Shown: positions 53,551 to 63,310, counted from the first letter of the stretch. The stretch: 64,000 nt of DNA from Planctomycetota bacterium (GCA_022711755.1 JAKLEA010000022.1:38918-102917), one strand, 5' to 3'. A program made the numbers and translations. The notes: generated from the letters alone by a model not told the origin.

Positions 53551-56199
53551 TCATTCGGCGATGAGAAGCGTTGTCTCGCCAGAGCCTATGCTGATTTCAA
53601 AGATGATGCCCTTGTCCTGCGCCGAGGCTGAAATCCGGTCTTCGGTTAGGAGCGACCTGAATGATCGGGCGTCCCCAGGGATGCCTGCGGCCGCGGCGTC
53701 AACCGCGATTTTTGCCGTCATGGGCTTCCCGGCAAGATTAAGAACGGACAGGTAGACCTTGCCATCGGCGGCTGGACCGTATCGCTCAATCCGCATGTTC
53801 GGATCGTCGCACTTCGCATGGGGAATGGGCTGCCAGCCTGCCTTGGAAATCGTCTGAATCAGCGGGATGTATTTTTTGAACAGCGCACGGTCGCGGTTGT
53901 AAAGTTTCGGCTGCGCGAAGTAGTGTTCCGTCGCGGCGTTGGCGGAGAAGAAGCTCGGAAATACGGCATAATGCAGGCAGCGCTTCATGTAGCGCTCCGT
54001 GTCCTCATGCGTCCACTTCGTGAAATCCGTGTTCTGGAGGAGAAGATAAGGTTTCTGCCCGGAACACGCCCGCCGGGCGTTCATGATTTCCTCGGTGTTG
54101 GCGGCGTAGAGCAGGCCGCCCGGCTTCCAGTCGGTCTCCGTGCCGGTAAGATCGAACCAACCCATCAGGAACGGGAAACGCCACGGGACGGAGTTGGCCA
54201 TCATGAGCTTGCCGCGCTTGTGGACGTCTTTTGAAATGAAGCGGGAAAATTCCCATATGCTGAACATGTTCATCAGGCAGACGCGCCCCGCCGAATCGAA
54301 GACCGGCGGAATGTCAGCGCAGGCGATGTGCTCAGGGCGATAATTCAGTACCGCCCATCCCTCCAGACTGTCGAGATACTCCCCGTCAAGAATCCCCTTC
54401 GATGAGTCGGCGTAACGCTTGTCGGCGTCTTCGGTGGTGTAATTGACCTTCGCCTTTGTCACATCGCCGGGGATAAAGGGGCTTGGATTCAGGGAAAAGA
54501 CCGCGCCCACGCACCAGGGAGCGTCCGCCACCGAGAGGTCATAATTTCCATGCGGGGAATGGACGGCGCTGGTCAGGGTAGCCCGCGCAAGGGCGTTACC
54601 CTCTTTCGCCTGTTTCTCCATCTCCGCGATACAGCCTGCGTAGGATCTGTCGGCGTCCTTCGATATTTTGCACCAGAAGGACTGTGGCTCAGTGTAGCGG
54701 AAGGTCAGGATGTCATGCGCGTCGTCCCATGCTGTTTCTTCTTCGCCCTCCTTGAACGCAAAGCCGAAATCATCGTGCCTTTCCACCGATGAAATCTTTT
54801 GGAAGGCCATCCAGATGCCTTCGCGGTCAACGCGCTTGACGAAGTCGTCCGGATAGACAGTCATGTACTTCGCCCACGCAGCGCGCCATCCCCATTCGGA
54901 GTCAAAGGCATAGATGATGAATTTGAAGGAGGCGGCAGAAGGGGATTTGGCGTAATTCTTCGTGAGACCGAGATCAAACGCGATGTAGAAGGTTCCAGTT
55001 GCGGCATGGTAGCCGATGCGGGACAGGCGGGGATCGCTAATGGGCCAGGCAAGGGCAAGGCCGGAGGGCTTCTCCGGCGGGGCAACACAGCCCATCGGAT
55101 AAAAACTCATGCTGCCCGACGCGCCGGCCTCGCAACGGATGACGTTCTGATACGAACCGGCCTGGCCGATATCCTCGGCCCTCGTCATGTCATTGCACCA
55201 TTTCCATCCCGAAGCCTTGACGGGCAGGGCGAAGTAGAGCGTCACGGCGCGGTCGTTTCCGGTTGTGTCCTGAATCATCCCGGCCACTTCAAGGCGGTTT
55301 TCATGCGCGATCATGTCGGCCTTGAGATTCAGGGACAATGTGTTATTGCCGCCGGTGAAAGCTACGCCAGAATTGTTTTGGACGCATTTGCCGGAGAAGG
55401 GGAGGAAGTCGCTCCCCGCGGCGCAATCCTTGGCAAAGAATCCGCCGAAGGAGTCTTTGCGCAGGACATCATTCCCGCCGAGATTGAAAGACGCGACGCG
55501 CCCGTTGCCGTCAAACCCAAGCGTGAGGCCGTCGCCGGTTCTCATTTCAGTTTCCGAGCGGCCTGGGGCGCGGGGTTTGATGGATCCGGCGATGCCCTGA
55601 AGATCGAAAGTGGCTGCGTCGTCCAGCTCTGAAGCGAACAGATCATCGAACCAGACGGTTCCGGAATGGTTGCGGAAAAGGGCATGAAGGAGCAATTTGG
55701 CGACCGGTTTCTGCGGGTAGATGACGAAGCTGACGTTCTGCCAGTCGTGAGTACCGGTCTCGAAGGGCATGATCTGGCCCCAGAGAGGCGTGCCGTCCGA
55801 GTAGATCAGGTCGCAGTAGATCGAATAATCAATGTTGGATGAGCCGCTGACATCAAGGGCCTTGCTGGAGCCGCCCACGATGATCGGGCGGGGTTTGTCC
55901 TGATTGAGTATCAGCGTAACGCACGCGCCGCTGAAGTCGTCAGGTCTGGCGTTGACGCACTTGATTGCGCGGCTGCCGTCCGTGCCCTCGCCGGGAGCAA
56001 GAGTGTAACCATTGTGGTAAAAGGCGGCCGGCGCAAGCGGGGCGGCGTCGCCGGTCTCAAAATCCCCGTTGGCGATGAGGTTGGGCGCGTCCACGTCGGC
56101 GATGGTCATAAAGACGGGGCCGGCGAACGGGCGGTCAGCGGCGGCGGCGCAGAAGGCGAGGAACAAAGACGCTACGGCAACGGCGCATGTTGCGCGCAT
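53551..56199 (-). CDS. Large secreted protein of unknown function with carbohydrate-binding-like N-terminus
   Basis: Not a recognised family. ATG 56199 follows AGGGGGAT and starts a signal peptide ('AVAVASLFLAFCAAAADRPF'). The N-terminal beta-sandwich (about 30-200) opens with 'NLIANGDFETGDAAPLAPAA' and includes 'YPQKPVAKLLLHALFRNHSG' and 'TVWFDDLFA', like CBM4/9-type carbohydrate-binding modules. A beta-rich middle follows. The C-terminal part (about 450-800) may be a TIM barrel: 'DGEYLDSLEGWAVLNYRPEH' places acidic residues in an active-site-like position, then 'MMANSVPWRFPFLMGWFDLT'. The last 80 residues are a beta domain. It is probably a secreted or periplasmic glycan-active enzyme. It lies between gatC and ileS on the same strand. 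Confidence 0.65.
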   Translation of the reverse strand: MRATCAVAVASLFLAFCAAAADRPFAGPVFMTIADVDAPNLIANGDFETGDAAPLAPAAFYHNGYTLAPGEGTDGSRAIKCVNARPDDFSGACVTLILNQDKPRPIIVGGSSKALDVSGSSNIDYSIYCDLIYSDGTPLWGQIMPFETGTHDWQNVSFVIYPQKPVAKLLLHALFRNHSGTVWFDDLFASELDDAATFDLQGIAGSIKPRAPGRSETEMRTGDGLTLGFDGNGRVASFNLGGNDVLRKDSFGGFFAKDCAAGSDFLPFSGKCVQNNSGVAFTGGNNTLSLNLKADMIAHENRLEVAGMIQDTTGNDRAVTLYFALPVKASGWKWCNDMTRAEDIGQAGSYQNVIRCEAGASGSMSFYPMGCVAPPEKPSGLALAWPISDPRLSRIGYHAATGTFYIAFDLGLTKNYAKSPSAASFKFIIYAFDSEWGWRAAWAKYMTVYPDDFVKRVDREGIWMAFQKISSVERHDDFGFAFKEGEEETAWDDAHDILTFRYTEPQSFWCKISKDADRSYAGCIAEMEKQAKEGNALARATLTSAVHSPHGNYDLSVADAPWCVGAVFSLNPSPFIPGDVTKAKVNYTTEDADKRYADSSKGILDGEYLDSLEGWAVLNYRPEHIACADIPPVFDSAGRVCLMNMFSIWEFSRFISKDVHKRGKLMMANSVPWRFPFLMGWFDLTGTETDWKPGGLLYAANTEEIMNARRACSGQKPYLLLQNTDFTKWTHEDTERYMKRCLHYAVFPSFFSANAATEHYFAQPKLYNRDRALFKKYIPLIQTISKAGWQPIPHAKCDDPNMRIERYGPAADGKVYLSVLNLAGKPMTAKIAVDAAAAGIPGDARSFRSLLTEDRISASAQDKGIIFEISIGSGETTLLIAE

Positions 56200-56290
56200 G
56201 TTAAATCCCCCTGTAAGGCGGATGTTCGATGGGGCGGCCATGAAGCCGCCCCATCGAGGGCCTTCTATGATACGTCGAAGAATCGGTCCG

Positions 56291-59110
56291 CTAACTGACG
56301 GCCTTTACGCAACGCTCGCAGAGGTCCGGATGTTCCGCGTTCTTTCCGACCGACTCTCGCTGGTTCCAGCACCGCGCGCACTTTCCGAATTCGGAAACGC
56401 TTGCGCTGATCGCCACTCCGGACAGGGAGTCGCACTTCGCTGCGTTCTGAGGCGCTTGGGCTGTGGAAATCCTGACTTCACTGAGCATCAGGATTTCGGG
56501 CAGTTCCGATTCCAATTCCTTCAGCAACGCTGTCGCTTCCGAGTCGTCTGTGTGGAAGGCGATGGAAGCTTCAAGGGATTTGCCGATCCTGCCCGCCGCT
56601 CGGAGTTCCTCAAGCGGGCGGGCGACATCTTCGCGCAGCTTGAGTATCTTCTCCCACTTTTCAGCCAGGGCGGAGTCCGTCCATTCCTCTTTGGCCTTCG
56701 GCATGTGCGCGAGGTGGACGCTCTCGACGTCCTCGGATTTCTGTGGGATGTACCCCCAAACCTCTTCGCACGTATGGACCAGAATCGGCGCGGCCAGGCG
56801 AACGAGCGCGTCAAGGATTTCGTAGAGCGCTGTCTGCGCGGAGCGGCGTTCCTCCCACTTCGGCGCGGAGCAGTAGAGCCTGTCCTTCAGAACGTCCAGG
56901 TAAAAGGCGCTCATCTGCACACGGCAGAAGCTGTGCAGGTAGATCGTCGCCTTGTGGAACTCCATCTCCTCGTAGGCCGCCGTCGTCTGGCGGATCAGTT
57001 CCGCCAGTTCGCCAAGCGCCCAGCGATCCATTTCCACCATCTCCGCGTATGGGACGCGATCCTTCGCGGCGTCGAAATCGTTCAAATTGCCGAGCATGAA
57101 CCGGAACGTGTTTCGGATGTCCCGGTACATGTCAACCATGTTGCCCTTGATGATGTCCTCGACGACGCTCATGTCGTTGCGGAAGTCGAGGCTGGAGACC
57201 CAGAGGCGCAGGATTTCGGCGCGGAATTTATGCACACCGTCGTCAACCGAGAGGAAGTTGCCCTTGCTCTTGGACATCTTCTGCCCCTCGGCGTCAACGA
57301 CGAAGCCGTGCGTAAGGACGCACTTGAACGGCGCGCGGCCCCACGCGGCAACGGATGGCAGCAGGCTTAGCTGGAACCATCCGCGATGCTGGTCAGTGCC
57401 TTCCAGGTAAAGGTCAGCCGGATAAGCCAGATCGGGATGTTTGCGGCAGACGGAGTTATGGCTCGATCCGCTTTCCATCCACACGTCGAAAATGTCGTTC
57501 TCCTTGCGGAACTCTTTTGTTCCGCATGAGGGACACGCGGCGTCCGGCGGGACGAAGTATTCGACCGGCTTGGCGAACCATGCGTCCGAGCCTTCTTTGG
57601 CGACGATGTCAGCCACCCGGCGGATGGTGTCGCCGGTCATCAGCGTTGCGCCGCATTTCTTGCAGTAGAAGGCCGGTATCGGCACGCCCCAGTCGCACTG
57701 GCGGCTGATGCACCAGTCCGGGCGGTCCGCCACCATGCCCCGGATGCGCTCCTCGCCCCAGACGGGTATCCATTTGGTTTTGGCGATTTCCTCCAGCGCC
57801 CGTTTGCGAAGTTCGCTCCGTTCCAGACCGACGAACCACTGCTCCGTGGCCCTGAAGATTACGGGGCTGCTGCAACGCCAACAGTGCGGGTATGAGTGGG
57901 ATGACCTCCCGCTGTTCATCAGCGCTCCGAGGGCGACCAGCTTGTCGAGAATCGGCTTTTCGCCATCATTGATATGCAGACCTGCGAACTGGCCCGCGTC
58001 CTTCGTGAAGAATCCCTTCTCGTTGACCGGGCTGAGTATTTCGAGGGCGTAATGGCAGCCTGTCAGGAAGTCTTCGCGCCCGTGTCCGGGGGCGGTATGA
58101 ACGCAGCCCGTGCCGTCCGTCAGTGTTACGTATTTCGCAAGCACGACCGGGCAGACTTTGTCTTCGTAAAGAATCTGCCTGTATCGCTTGCCCTCCAGCG
58201 CCTTGCCCGGAACGCGGCCATGCTCGGTGAACTCGGTTATGCCGCTCTGCTGCATGACGGCGGCTGCAAGACGATAGGCGAGTATCGTTGCTTCCTTGTT
58301 GCCGTTCTTCGGATTCGCGTATACTACGGCGACGTATTCAAAATCCGGATGAAGCGCTATCGCAAGGTTGGCGGGAAGCGTCCACGGCGTCGTGGTCCAG
58401 ATCATGACGTGGGCGGGGATATCCTTCGGTAATCCGAAGATGTCGCTCACGTCGTCAACCAGCGGGAAGTTGACGAAGATTGACGGCCCTGAAACGTCCG
58501 CGTATTCGAGTTCGGCCTCGGCCAAAGTCGTGGCGCAACTCATGCACCAGTGAATGGGCTTGAGGCTGCGGTAGATGCAGCCTGCGTCAACCATGCGGGC
58601 GAAAACCTCAAGCACGCCGGCCTCGTATTCCGGTTTCAGAGTCAGGTAGGGATTGTCCCAATCACCGATGACGCCGAGGGATTTGAACTGGCGCTTCTGC
58701 GATTCGAGGAATTTGGTTGCATATTTGCGGCAAATCGCCCTGATTTCGACGGAGGACATCTGTTCCGCCTTGTCGCCGACTTCCTGTAGCACTTTGTGTT
58801 CGATGGGCAGGCCGTGGCAGTCCCAGCCCGGCACGTAGGGCGCATCAAAGCCCTGCATCGTGCGATAGCGAACGATTACATCCTTCAGAATTTTGTTCAG
58901 GCCCGTTCCCAGATGCAGATCGCCTGTGGGGTAAGGAGGGCCGTCGTGGAGGATGTATTTCGGACAGCCCGCGCGGGCCTTGCGGATTTTCCTGTAGAGA
59001 CCTTCGGTCTCCCACTGTTTCTGAAGGACAGGTTCCTTTGCCGCGAGATTTGCGGCCATGGGGAACGCTGTTTTCGGCAGGTTTATGGTTTTCTTGTAGT
59101 CTCCAGCCAT
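56291..59110 (-). CDS. ileS: Isoleucyl-tRNA synthetase
   Basis: The 939-residue class Ia enzyme has the HIGH-type motif in 'DGPPYPTGDLHLGTGLNKIL' (HLGT form), 'APYVPGWDCHGLPIEHKVL', the CP1 editing domain ('IWTTTPWTLPANLAIALHPD', 'CVHTAPGHGREDF'), 'RQCDWGVPIPAFYCKKCG', the KMSKS loop 'DAEGQKMSKSKGNFLS', and a C-terminal zinc site of four cysteines ('CARCWNQRES' then 'LCERCVKAV'). This is the bacterial type I form. It is the last gene of a run starting at eno and starts 91 bases after yggU. Confidence 0.97.
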   Translation of the reverse strand: MAGDYKKTINLPKTAFPMAANLAAKEPVLQKQWETEGLYRKIRKARAGCPKYILHDGPPYPTGDLHLGTGLNKILKDVIVRYRTMQGFDAPYVPGWDCHGLPIEHKVLQEVGDKAEQMSSVEIRAICRKYATKFLESQKRQFKSLGVIGDWDNPYLTLKPEYEAGVLEVFARMVDAGCIYRSLKPIHWCMSCATTLAEAELEYADVSGPSIFVNFPLVDDVSDIFGLPKDIPAHVMIWTTTPWTLPANLAIALHPDFEYVAVVYANPKNGNKEATILAYRLAAAVMQQSGITEFTEHGRVPGKALEGKRYRQILYEDKVCPVVLAKYVTLTDGTGCVHTAPGHGREDFLTGCHYALEILSPVNEKGFFTKDAGQFAGLHINDGEKPILDKLVALGALMNSGRSSHSYPHCWRCSSPVIFRATEQWFVGLERSELRKRALEEIAKTKWIPVWGEERIRGMVADRPDWCISRQCDWGVPIPAFYCKKCGATLMTGDTIRRVADIVAKEGSDAWFAKPVEYFVPPDAACPSCGTKEFRKENDIFDVWMESGSSHNSVCRKHPDLAYPADLYLEGTDQHRGWFQLSLLPSVAAWGRAPFKCVLTHGFVVDAEGQKMSKSKGNFLSVDDGVHKFRAEILRLWVSSLDFRNDMSVVEDIIKGNMVDMYRDIRNTFRFMLGNLNDFDAAKDRVPYAEMVEMDRWALGELAELIRQTTAAYEEMEFHKATIYLHSFCRVQMSAFYLDVLKDRLYCSAPKWEERRSAQTALYEILDALVRLAAPILVHTCEEVWGYIPQKSEDVESVHLAHMPKAKEEWTDSALAEKWEKILKLREDVARPLEELRAAGRIGKSLEASIAFHTDDSEATALLKELESELPEILMLSEVRISTAQAPQNAAKCDSLSGVAISASVSEFGKCARCWNQRESVGKNAEHPDLCERCVKAVS

Positions 59111-59201
59111 GTCTTTCTCACCGTTTCTAATTTTGACGGCGCACTTTGCTGTCGCCGCTACTTTGTGCGGCGGTTATGAGTACGCCTTCGTTCTTTGTTT
59201 C

Positions 59202-59510
59202 TTATCCGGCGTCGGCGCTTTGAATGATCTCCATCGCCTTCGCCGGTCTGATTCCTTCGAGCAGAAAACGCTTGTCTCGCGATTTCTGTCCGGACAGGAG
59301 AATCACCTGGGATGCTGAAATCCCGAAAAACTTCGCAAGCGCCTTTGTGACTGACTTGTTGGCCTTGTCCTTTTCGGGAGCCTCTGTGACGCTTACCATC
59401 AGGCTGCCGTTGCGCTCCCCGTCAACGCCGTCCCGGGGGGCTTTTGGCCGGACTCTTACCGGGATAGCAGTTCCGCCGGGGATTTCCTGGAGGGCGATCA
59501 ATCCGTCCAT
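59202..59510 (-). CDS. yggU: DUF167 (YggU) family protein
   Basis: The 102-residue product has the DUF167 pattern 'IPVRVRPKAPRDGVDGERNG', 'VSVTEAPEKDKANKSVTKAL', and 'VILLSGQKSRDKRFLLEG'. The family's function is unknown. It overlaps the end of yggS by 13 bases; yggS and yggU are often adjacent in bacteria. Confidence 0.9.
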   Translation of the reverse strand: MDGLIALQEIPGGTAIPVRVRPKAPRDGVDGERNGSLMVSVTEAPEKDKANKSVTKALAKFFGISASQVILLSGQKSRDKRFLLEGIRPAKAMEIIQSADAG

Positions 59511-60208
59511 CCCTCGAACAGCGCCGTTCCTATTCTTACGCAGGTTGAACCTTCCTCGACGGCGATTTCGAAATCCTGGGACATGCCCATCGAAAGTTCC
59601 GTCATGAACGGCTCGTCGCCATCGGCGTTGATACTGTCGCGCAGTTCCCGGAGCGTTCTGAAAACGCCGCGGCAGACCTCCATGTCGTCCGTGAACGGGG
59701 CCATGGTCATAAGGCCTTCAAGCCGGATGCCGTCCATGCGGCGAATCCTCCCGGCGAGGGGAGCGACGTCGGCGCATTTAACGCCGAACTTGCTCTCCTC
59801 GCCGGAGACGTTCACCTCCAGCATGGCGGGCATCGTCATGCGGCATTCGCCGGCTCTTGCGGCTATCTCAGCCGCAAGAGGCTCGCTGTCCACGGAATGT
59901 ATCATGCGGAATTCCTGAATCGTCTTCTTCGCCTTGTTTCGCTGCAGGTGGCCGATCATGTGCCAGCGGATTTCGCGCAAGTCCTTCAACGCCGCGATCT
60001 TCGGCAGGCCGGTCTGAACCCGGTTCTCGCCGAAATCCAGCTGGCCGAGGTCGTAGAGCGCGCGCACCGCGTCCGGCCCGACCGTCTTGCAGACGGCCAC
60101 CAGACGCACGGAATCAGGGGATCGTCCGCAGCGGGCGCAAGCATCAGCGATGCGGTTTCGAACCGCTGCCAGATTCTCCTTCAACCTGTTTAAACGATCA
60201 TCTGCCAT
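59498..60208 (-). CDS. yggS: Pyridoxal phosphate homeostasis protein YggS (PLPBP)
   Basis: The 236-residue PLP-binding barrel has 'VRLVAVCKTVGPDAVRALYD' with the PLP-binding Lys, 'FGENRVQTGLPKI', 'IRWHMIGHLQRNKAKKTI', 'LEVNVSGEESKFGV' and the phosphate-binding end 'ELSMGMSQDFEIAVEEGSTC' followed by VRIGTALF. YggS carries PLP without known catalysis and affects B6 and amino-acid balance. Confidence 0.96.
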   Translation of the reverse strand: MADDRLNRLKENLAAVRNRIADACARCGRSPDSVRLVAVCKTVGPDAVRALYDLGQLDFGENRVQTGLPKIAALKDLREIRWHMIGHLQRNKAKKTIQEFRMIHSVDSEPLAAEIAARAGECRMTMPAMLEVNVSGEESKFGVKCADVAPLAGRIRRMDGIRLEGLMTMAPFTDDMEVCRGVFRTLRELRDSINADGDEPFMTELSMGMSQDFEIAVEEGSTCVRIGTALFEGWTD

Positions 60209-60324
60209 CCCGAAAGAGTTCCTTTTCAGAACTTCCCGCCCGAAAGATTTATCCGGACGGCAAAGAACAATCCAAGTATATCAGGATGGGAAGGGGATAA
60301 AAGTAGCAGTTTTCGACGTACGGG

Positions 60325-61278
60325 TCAACTTCGGGCTAGGGTTCCGCCGCCATGTTCCTGAGCAAGCAGTTCCATGACAGCCTCAGCCGCCGCCCGGGGG
60401 CCGCCGGTTGCTTCCGATACGTCAATCCATTCGACGCCGGCGAACTTTGCGAACCATTGTAACTGACGCCGCGCGAAACGCCGTGTGTTGCGTTTGATGA
60501 GGCGGATCGCTTCGTCGCGGGGGATTTCATCGCGGATATAGGATGCGAATTCCTTGTAGCCCAGGGCTTGAGAAGACTGCGGCCCCAAGCCGTTGCCGGA
60601 GTCAAGAAGTCTCCTGACTTCCGCCTCGAATCCGCGTTCGATCATGAGATCAACGCGGCGATCAATGCGCCTGTAGAGTTCCTCTCTGTCCCATCGCAAT
60701 CCGAAGATTCGCCAAAGGGAAGGGTCGGGGGGGACGCTGAACTGTGTCTGTTGAGCGACCGCACCGCGTCCGGTGAGGTGATAGACTTCCAATGCGCGAA
60801 CGACGCGCTTCTTGTCGTTCGGGTGGAGTTTCGCGGCGGATTCGGGGTCAACCTCCTTCAACATGCGATGGAGTTCAGCAAGGCCCTTCGTTCTGATGAT
60901 CTCGTCAAGCAGCGCCCGGTAATCGGGGTCTGCGCCGGGGGCGTCGAAAATGCCGTGCAGGAGGGCCTTGAGGTAGAGCGCCGTCCCGCCGACGATGAGA
61001 ATCCGCGCGCCGCGTTTCTCGCAGTCGTCAATAACGCGGTTGGCTTCGGCGATGAAGCGCCCGACGCTCCAGTATTCGCCCGGATCAGCGACATCAATGA
61101 GGCGGTGGGGGATTGCGGAGCGTTCTTCCGGGGTTGGTTTTGCGGTTCCGATATCCATGCCACGATAAATCTGCATGGAATCAACGCTGAGGATTTCGGC
61201 TCCGGCGCGTCTGGCGATGCTCAGCGCGACATCCGACTTGCCGCTTGCTGTCGGCCCCAGCAGAACCCATTTTGGCAT
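60325..61278 (-). CDS. miaA: tRNA dimethylallyltransferase
   Basis: ATG 61278 begins at the conserved 'PKWVLLGPTASGKSDVALSI' P-loop, giving 317 residues; the frame opens 9 codons earlier. 'SVDSMQIYRGMDIGTAKPTP' is the catalytic Asp and substrate segment, 'PHRLIDVADPGEYWSVGRF' and 'ILIVGGTALYLKALLHGIFD' follow, and 'TRRFARRQLQWFA' is the tRNA-binding end. MiaA adds an isopentenyl group to A37 of tRNAs that read U-starting codons. Confidence 0.96.
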   Translation of the reverse strand: MPKWVLLGPTASGKSDVALSIARRAGAEILSVDSMQIYRGMDIGTAKPTPEERSAIPHRLIDVADPGEYWSVGRFIAEANRVIDDCEKRGARILIVGGTALYLKALLHGIFDAPGADPDYRALLDEIIRTKGLAELHRMLKEVDPESAAKLHPNDKKRVVRALEVYHLTGRGAVAQQTQFSVPPDPSLWRIFGLRWDREELYRRIDRRVDLMIERGFEAEVRRLLDSGNGLGPQSSQALGYKEFASYIRDEIPRDEAIRLIKRNTRRFARRQLQWFAKFAGVEWIDVSEATGGPRAAAEAVMELLAQEHGGGTLARS

Positions 61279-61344
61279 ATCCGATCCCCCGCGTGGCGCA
61301 TTCACATGTCAGCGCTGTTTCATAGAACAATTGCGACGCGGCGA

Positions 61345-61992
61345 TTATGCGGTTTGTTTATTTTCGCTATCGCCGTCATTGGCAGGATTCTCAGGTGAAT
61401 TGCCGATCTGCTCGCCGACTTCGTCGAGGGCGGGGGGGCTAGCGTCTTCTCCGTCCGGGAAGCCTTCCTCCACGTTTTCGATGCTTGCCTGAGCGGCATC
61501 CGGCAATCCTTTGTCAAGGAAGGCGCGTATGAAAAGCAACGCGAAGGCGGCAAGGCCGATCACGCCCAAGGGGACCGGGAAGGGGATTCGCGGGCCGCTG
61601 ATGAGACGGGCGAAAATCGTCTTCGATCGAGCCGCCGGCGAGGGCGGCTCGTTTTTATCAGGAATTATACCGGAATCGGCAGCGTTCGGAACGTCGGGAT
61701 CGGGTTCGGGGGCAGGCAGAATTTCCTCGCCGGGTTTGAGGTATTCCAGTTGCTCCCGGGCGACCTTTTCGAGGTAGACGGGGTCGTATCGTAGGCCGTC
61801 CCGCTGCCGCATAAGGTCTTCGACTTCCTTCTGGGACTTGTTGACGGCGGCGCGCAACTCGTCTCGGCGCGCGCGCAGTTCGGCCTGCTCTTCGCGCACC
61901 TTGTTGAGTGTATAGAATCCAACCACGACGATAGCGGAGATCGCCGCCAGCGGGATCCAGAAGGTTCTCAGCGAGTCGTCTGCCTGAGCCAC
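61345..61992 (-). CDS. FtsB/DivIC-like septum formation protein with extra membrane helix
   Basis: The frame runs into eno, but GTG 61992, just 7 bases after the eno stop, gives a sensible 215-residue protein. It has a membrane helix near residues 10-28 ('FWIPLAAISAIVVVGFYTLN'), a coiled coil ('REEQAELRARRDELRAAVNK' onward) and 'YDPVYLEKVAREQLEYLKPG', the septum-initiator motif of FtsB/DivIC. Unlike FtsB (about 100 residues) it continues with a Pro-rich linker, a second membrane helix ('LGVIGLAAFALLFIRAFL') and an acidic tail. Position after eno matches ftsB in many bacteria. Confidence 0.78.
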   Translation of the reverse strand: MAQADDSLRTFWIPLAAISAIVVVGFYTLNKVREEQAELRARRDELRAAVNKSQKEVEDLMRQRDGLRYDPVYLEKVAREQLEYLKPGEEILPAPEPDPDVPNAADSGIIPDKNEPPSPAARSKTIFARLISGPRIPFPVPLGVIGLAAFALLFIRAFLDKGLPDAAQASIENVEEGFPDGEDASPPALDEVGEQIGNSPENPANDGDSENKQTA

Positions 61993-61999
61993 GCCTTTT

Positions 62000-63310
62000 T
62001 TACAGGTCCCAGACCGTCCCCGCGTAGATCGCGGATGCGCCCAACTCCTCTTCGATGCGAAGCAGTTGATTGTATTTGCAGATGCGGTCCGTGCGGCAGA
62101 GACTGCCGGTTTTGATCTGGCCGGCATTTGTCGCCACGACTATATCGGAGATCGTGGCGTCCTCGGTCTCGCCGCTGCGATGGCTCACGACGGCCGTCCA
62201 GCCGTTGTTTGTAGCCATACGGATCGCGTCAAGCGTCTCGGTCAGCGTTCCGATCTGGTTGACCTTGATGAGGATGGAGTTGGACGACTTTTCGTTGATT
62301 CCCCGCTCCAGACGCTTCGTGTTGGTGACGTATAGATCGTCGCCGACTATCTGCACCTTCCGATCCGTTATCTCTTTGCCCAGCGAGGCTGTAAGCTGTT
62401 GCCATCCCTCCCAATCGTCTTCGGACAGGCTGTCCTCGAGGCTGAGGATCGGGTATTTCGAGCATAGTTCCAGGTAGAAATCCACCATTTCGGCGGATGA
62501 TTTCGGTTCTTTTTGACTCTTCCAGAACAGATATTTGCCTTCCGCCTTTGCGGCGTCGTGCATTTCGGTTGCCGCGGAATCGAGAGCAAGCCAGACGTCC
62601 TTGGCCGGTTCGTATCCGGCCTTCTCGATGGCCTGGAGGACGACCTGTATGGCCTCCTCATTGGATTTCAGGTCGGGAGCGAAACCGCCCTCGTCGCCGA
62701 CGGAGGTGTTGTAGCCTTTTGACTTGAGGACGGATTTCAGCGCGTGGAAGACCTCTGCGCCCATCTGAAGCGCGCGGGCGAAAGTCGGCGCGCCGACGGG
62801 CATGATCATGAATTCCTGTATGTCAACGGTGTTGTCCGCGTGCTTGCCGCCGTTGAGGATGTTCATCATGGGAACGGGCAGCAGGTGGGCGTTGACGCCG
62901 CCCAGGTAGCGGAAGAGGGGCATTCCGGTCCACTCCGCCGCGGCTCTGGAGGCCGCCAGGCTGACGCCCAGGATGGCATTGGCGCCGAGGTTGCCCTTGT
63001 TCTCGGTTCCGTCCAGGGAGATCATCGCTCCGTCCAGATCGCGCTGGGCGACGGCGTCCATGCCGATGACGTTCTGAGCGATCACTTCGTTGACGTTCTG
63101 AACGGCCTTGGAAACGCCCTTGCCGAGGTAGCGGGACTTATCTCCGTCGCGCAGTTCGACGGCCTCATGCGCGCCGGTGCTGGCGCCGGATGGCACAGCC
63201 GCGCGGCCGATGATGCCGCATTCGAGCGTTACTTCAACCTCGACCGTCGGATTGCCTCTGGAATCCAGAATTTCGCGTCCCTTCACGTCGGAAATCGAAC
63301 TGCTGAACAT
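62000..63310 (-). CDS. eno: Enolase
   Basis: ATG 63310 has CGGAG 7 bases upstream and gives 436 residues, the normal enolase length. Diagnostic motifs are 'REILDSRGNPTVEVEVTL', 'AVPSGASTGAHEAVELRDGD', 'MNILNGGKHADNTVDIQEFM', 'TSVGDEGGFAPDL', 'ILSLEDSLSEDDWEGWQQLT' and 'IVGDDLYVTN', then 'ILIKVNQIGTLTETLDAI' with the catalytic Lys and 'VVSHRSGETEDATISDIVVA'. It interconverts 2-phosphoglycerate and PEP. A near-consensus promoter (63372-63400) lies upstream; it heads the eno-ileS run. Confidence 0.98.
   Translation of the reverse strand: MFSSSISDVKGREILDSRGNPTVEVEVTLECGIIGRAAVPSGASTGAHEAVELRDGDKSRYLGKGVSKAVQNVNEVIAQNVIGMDAVAQRDLDGAMISLDGTENKGNLGANAILGVSLAASRAAAEWTGMPLFRYLGGVNAHLLPVPMMNILNGGKHADNTVDIQEFMIMPVGAPTFARALQMGAEVFHALKSVLKSKGYNTSVGDEGGFAPDLKSNEEAIQVVLQAIEKAGYEPAKDVWLALDSAATEMHDAAKAEGKYLFWKSQKEPKSSAEMVDFYLELCSKYPILSLEDSLSEDDWEGWQQLTASLGKEITDRKVQIVGDDLYVTNTKRLERGINEKSSNSILIKVNQIGTLTETLDAIRMATNNGWTAVVSHRSGETEDATISDIVVATNAGQIKTGSLCRTDRICKYNQLLRIEEELGASAIYAGTVWDL

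Noticed and set aside
54799..55632. 277-residue plus-strand open frame
   Set aside because: Antisense shadow of the secreted protein at 53551-56199; no independent ribosome site or motif.
56069..57370. 433-residue plus-strand open frame
   Set aside because: It lies entirely opposite ileS and the start of the secreted unknown, both of which have clear motifs.
56291..59110. Loss of the HIGH motif in IleRS (reads HLGT)
   Set aside because: A threonine at the fourth position is, as far as I recall, common in bacterial IleRS; the rest of the active site looks intact.
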